The position numbers and the translations under genes were made by a program. From the NCBI GenBank assembly GCA_003213615.1, contig QCMQ01000009.1, positions 1 through 44,352 of the forward strand: a stretch of 44,352 nt of DNA, in the 5' to 3' direction. Below are positions 41,697 to 44,352 of this stretch, one piece after another (the stretch's first letter is position 1; the number at the start of each line of letters is the position of its first letter). A model generated the notes under the pieces. It worked only from the letters and a program-made list of their open reading frames with translations, was not told where the DNA came from and ran no database searches. Source of the DNA: Pelagibacteraceae bacterium AG-422-D23 (GTDB lineage Bacteria > Pseudomonadota > Alphaproteobacteria > Pelagibacterales > Pelagibacteraceae).

Positions 41697-42416
41697 ATGG
41701 ATTTAAATATAGTTAATAACCAAGAGAAATTTTTAGCAGGAAAACTTGAAGGATATACTTTAAAGGGCGCAGAAAATAAATTTGATGATAGAGGAAATCC
41801 TTTACCATTTCCAGGCTGCACAATAATTTGCAATATTCCTCTTAATACTAATTTATCTGATCAAATTATTAGTCTTCAAAAAAATATAGAGAATTTTAAC
41901 CCTGAAAAAACTTACTTCTATTTACCTCCATCCAGTTTTCATATGACATTATTTGATTGTTGTAATTTTAATACAAAAAACACTAATTTTTGGCCATCAG
42001 GTATAGATCCTGATATGGATTATAAAGATATAGCTTTTGAGTTAAATAAAAGAATCCAGCACTATATCTTTCCAGAAGAATTGAATCTTAAATTAAAAAT
42101 GTTTTTTGGTGGTTACAGTATTATTTTAGAACCATTTTCTGAAAAGGATGAAAAAATATTAAGAAATTGTAGGGATGAACTAAGTAGTTTATTAAAAATT
42201 AAATTTGAAAACCATCAAAGATATAATTTCCATATTACTTTGGCATATATCCTGAGAGAACTTAACCAAATTGAAATAAAAAATTTAATTGAATTTAATA
42301 AAAATCTATTTTTAGATTTTAGTAAAAAGTTTCCAAAAATTACTTTTACAAAACCTGAAATGTGTACTTTTGATGATATGTTGGAGTTTAAAACTATTAA
42401 TCCTTCCAACCGGTAA
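41697..42416 (+). CDS. DUF1868 / 2H-phosphoesterase-like protein
   Basis: This 239-residue protein has two HxT motifs: FHMTLFD (His82, Thr84) and FHITLAY (His179, Thr181). These define the 2H phosphoesterase superfamily (2'-5' RNA ligase, cyclic phosphodiesterase). YLPPSSFHMTLFDCC and the GNPLPFPGCTIICNIP opening match DUF1868 proteins. It probably hydrolyses a 2',3'-cyclic or other phosphodiester. Its place at the end of the ugp operon suggests a role in phosphodiester use, but this is inference. Its 3' end overlaps a convergent ALDH gene by 20 bases. Confidence 0.8.
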   Translation: MDLNIVNNQEKFLAGKLEGYTLKGAENKFDDRGNPLPFPGCTIICNIPLNTNLSDQIISLQKNIENFNPEKTYFYLPPSSFHMTLFDCCNFNTKNTNFWPSGIDPDMDYKDIAFELNKRIQHYIFPEELNLKLKMFFGGYSIILEPFSEKDEKILRNCRDELSSLLKIKFENHQRYNFHITLAYILRELNQIEIKNLIEFNKNLFLDFSKKFPKITFTKPEMCTFDDMLEFKTINPSNR

Positions 42417-43830
42417 CAGTTTTTACTTCTAAATATTCTTCAAGCCCCCAAACTCCGCCTTCTCTTCCATTTCCTGATTGTCTATATCCCCCAAATGGTG
42501 TTCCAGCGTCAGCTGCATTTCCATTGATATAAACACATCCTGATCTTAGTTTTTTTGCAACCCTATGAGCTTTATTTTTATCCTCTGTTTGTAAATAATT
42601 TCCTAGACCATACGATGTATCATTTACAATATTAACTGCTTCATCCTCATTTTCAAAAGGTATAATTGAAAGCACTGGTCCAAAAATTTCTTCTTTGGCA
42701 ATTCTCATTTCATTTGTAACATTTGTGAAAATAGTTGGCTTAATAAAATAACCTTTATTTAATCCATTAGGCAACTCGGGCCCACCCGCAGATAATGTTG
42801 CTCCTTCTGATATTCCGCTTTCAATTAAATTTATAATTTTATCATACTGTGTTTTAGAAATAACCGGACCAATATGATCTCCTTTTTTTGATGCTTGATC
42901 TACTTTTATCTTATTGGCTTCATCTACTGCCTCATCCACTGCTCTTTTATAAATAGATTTTTCAACTAACATTCTTGTTGGAGCGTCACATGACTGGCCA
43001 GAATTACTCATTACATTTCTTATGCCATCTCTAACTGCATTTTTATAACTATCTGCAAAAACTATATTTCCACCTTTGCCACCAAGCTCCAAGCAAACTC
43101 TTTTTATTGTTTCGGCTGCATTTTTCGAAATTAGCCGTCCAGCACGTGTTGATCCTGTAAATGAAACCATATCTATATCTGGATGACTAGATATTTGAGT
43201 TCCAACTCCTGCACCATCTCCATTAACAAGGTTAAACACTCCATCTGGAAAACCAACTTCATCAATCATTTCTGCAAACAACATTCCAGAAATAGGTGCT
43301 ATCTCAGATGGTTTAAGTATCATTGTACATCCAGTAGCAAAAGCAGGAACAACCTTAAGAGCTATTTGGTTGATTGGCCAATTCCAAGGAGTAATTAAAC
43401 CGCAAACTCCTATTGGCTCATAATAAATATGATTATTTGACTTTTGATCAAAATGTTCATCAAATTTGAAGTCTTTTAGTCTTAAAATAAAATCTTCTAA
43501 GTGTGCTTGTCCAGATCCAGTTTGAACATCTGTTGCCCAATCCATTGGAGCTCCCATTTCTAGTGAAATAGCCTCTGCCATTTCTCCAAATCTTTTTTTA
43601 TAAACTAGTAATAATTTTTCCAGCAAAACTAATCTTTCTTCTTTGCTAGTTTCTTTCCAAGTTTCAAATGCAGCTTTTGCAGCTTTAACTGCATTATCCG
43701 TGTCTTTTTTTGAACCTAATGAAATAATTGCACAAGGATCTTCATTACAAGGATTGATTACCTCAAAGTCATTTTTTTCAATTGGGTCAACCCATTTACC
43801 GTTTATGTAAAATTTTCTTTTATCTAACAT
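42397..43830 (-). CDS. NAD(P)-dependent aldehyde dehydrogenase
   Basis: This 477-residue ALDH has oxyanion Asn150 (ITPWNWP), Glu248 (CLELGGKGGNIVFAD) and nucleophile Cys281 (NSGQSCDAPTR). The C-terminal PFGGYRQSGNGREGG is the usual family ending. It resembles broad betaine-aldehyde or succinate-semialdehyde type enzymes, but the specificity cannot be assigned. It sits 21 bases downstream of a 3-hydroxyisobutyrate-dehydrogenase-like gene, so it may act on the aldehyde that enzyme makes. It is clearly distinct from the ALDH at 14219-15700. Confidence 0.9.
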   Translation of the reverse strand: MLDKRKFYINGKWVDPIEKNDFEVINPCNEDPCAIISLGSKKDTDNAVKAAKAAFETWKETSKEERLVLLEKLLLVYKKRFGEMAEAISLEMGAPMDWATDVQTGSGQAHLEDFILRLKDFKFDEHFDQKSNNHIYYEPIGVCGLITPWNWPINQIALKVVPAFATGCTMILKPSEIAPISGMLFAEMIDEVGFPDGVFNLVNGDGAGVGTQISSHPDIDMVSFTGSTRAGRLISKNAAETIKRVCLELGGKGGNIVFADSYKNAVRDGIRNVMSNSGQSCDAPTRMLVEKSIYKRAVDEAVDEANKIKVDQASKKGDHIGPVISKTQYDKIINLIESGISEGATLSAGGPELPNGLNKGYFIKPTIFTNVTNEMRIAKEEIFGPVLSIIPFENEDEAVNIVNDTSYGLGNYLQTEDKNKAHRVAKKLRSGCVYINGNAADAGTPFGGYRQSGNGREGGVWGLEEYLEVKTVTGWKD

Positions 43831-43851
43831 TTAATAATCTTAGCATATTTA

Positions 43852-44352
43852 TTAAATTTCATAGCCTTTTTCTTCTGATTCATTATCCATAAGCTCATCA
43901 GGAAAACCTTCGGCCCTAAAATCAATTCTATTTAAATCTTCCATTCTTTTAACAATCATGGAAGACCATGCTCTCGAACCATATTTTTTTTGACCATCTT
44001 TAAATATCTCAACTATCTTTGGAGAAATCTCTAAAGGAGCATTTAATTTCTTAGCCAGATTATCAAATAAACCAGTATCTTTTAAAACAAGATCCATTGT
44101 GAAATTAATATTATAAGAGCCATTTAAAATAACCTGACTTTCTGTTTCATGAACAAATGAATTTCCAGATGAAACTGCTATACCTTTAAATACTTTGGTT
44201 AGATCTAAATTTGATTTTTTCGCAACAGTCCATGCTTCACCTAAAGCTACTAAATGAACTGATGCTAAATAATTTGTAATCACTTTTAGAATTGATGCAC
44301 TTCCTAACTCTCCAGTATGTAATACTTTTCTACCCATGACAGTTAAAGCTGG
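43852..44352 (-). CDS. 3-hydroxyisobutyrate dehydrogenase-like oxidoreductase, 3' part only
   Basis: The frame is open to the right edge of the window. The last 166 residues hold the end of the NAD domain and the all-helical NAD_binding_11 domain, with GSASILKVITNYLASVHLVALGEA containing the conserved catalytic lysine of the KxxxN motif. FTMDLVLKDTGLFDNLAKKLNAPLEISP is also typical of beta-hydroxyacid dehydrogenases. An internal ATG (44337) is not the real start, since the Rossmann part is missing from the window. The enzyme should oxidise a beta-hydroxy acid; the ALDH downstream is a natural next step. Confidence 0.85.
   Translation of the reverse strand, partial: PALTVMGRKVLHTGELGSASILKVITNYLASVHLVALGEAWTVAKKSNLDLTKVFKGIAVSSGNSFVHETESQVILNGSYNINFTMDLVLKDTGLFDNLAKKLNAPLEISPKIVEIFKDGQKKYGSRAWSSMIVKRMEDLNRIDFRAEGFPDELMDNESEEKGYEI

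Noticed and set aside
1..44352. CRISPR arrays, insertion sequences, tRNA or rRNA genes, prophage
   Set aside because: No spaced direct repeats, transposase motifs, cloverleaf sequences or phage genes were recognised by eye; a tRNA scan would settle the RNA question.

Overview
The window is about 30% GC, has very short intergenic gaps, many 1-4 nt gene overlaps, and is dominated by high-affinity ABC uptake systems plus small catabolic operons. Together this suggests a streamlined marine alphaproteobacterium of the SAR11/Pelagibacter type. That is an inference from composition and gene content; no rRNA or tRNA gene was seen. There are about 43 protein genes, no insertion sequence and no CRISPR array. 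No gap between genes exceeds about 135 bases.

Layout. (1) 2-151: 3' end of a LysE-type exporter gene. (2) 238-7773, plus strand: a branched-chain-amino-acid-type ABC system (binding protein, two permeases, two ATPases), the AzlC/AzlD pair, a glutarate 2-hydroxylase (GlaH/CsiD) and a ProC-like reductase. (3) 7779-12898, plus strand: a second LivG-F-H-M set, a 23-codon membrane micro-ORF and an MFS permease. It meets head-on a convergent LivK-like binding-protein gene, with one bidirectional terminator between. (4) 12930-19936, minus strand: luciferase-like flavin monooxygenase, ThDP enzyme with Xsc-like motifs (broken at a run of seven A), AA_synth-family protein, alpha/beta hydrolase, aldehyde dehydrogenase, then the binding protein. 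This looks like a catabolic operon for an unknown compound, probably fed by the neighbouring Liv transporter. (5) 20060-24138, minus strand: a GlpD-like dehydrogenase lacking its C-terminal domain, an isopenicillin-N-synthase-type oxygenase and two tandem EamA exporters, divergent from a ureohydrolase at 24202.

(6) 25191-35675 is the most interesting part, an island centred on quaternary amines. It holds a choline-dehydrogenase-like GMC enzyme, a PhnZ/TmpB-like HD-domain mixed-valent di-iron oxygenase, a TauD-type dioxygenase, a betainyl-CoA thioesterase, a BKACE (dehydrocarnitine cleavage) enzyme, carnitine dehydrogenase, an SDR, a glycine-betaine/carnitine-type ABC transporter (ProV-W-X) and a gamma-butyrobetaine-hydroxylase/TmpA-like oxygenase. 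Together these can carry gamma-butyrobetaine through carnitine to glycine betaine. The tightly coupled TauD / HD-oxygenase / GMC trio suggests an additional oxidative C-P cleavage or related route. (7) 35798-41687, plus strand: a glycerol-3-phosphate/glycerophosphodiester uptake operon (ugpB-A-E-E'-C-Q) with two tandem UgpE permeases. (8) 41697-44352: a 2H-phosphoesterase-like DUF1868 protein, an aldehyde dehydrogenase, and a 3-hydroxyisobutyrate-dehydrogenase-like gene that runs off the window.

A recurrent regulatory pattern is a strong hairpin between each binding-protein gene and its permease gene (1489-1527, 33353-33377, 37119-37150). This would explain excess binding protein made from polycistronic operons.
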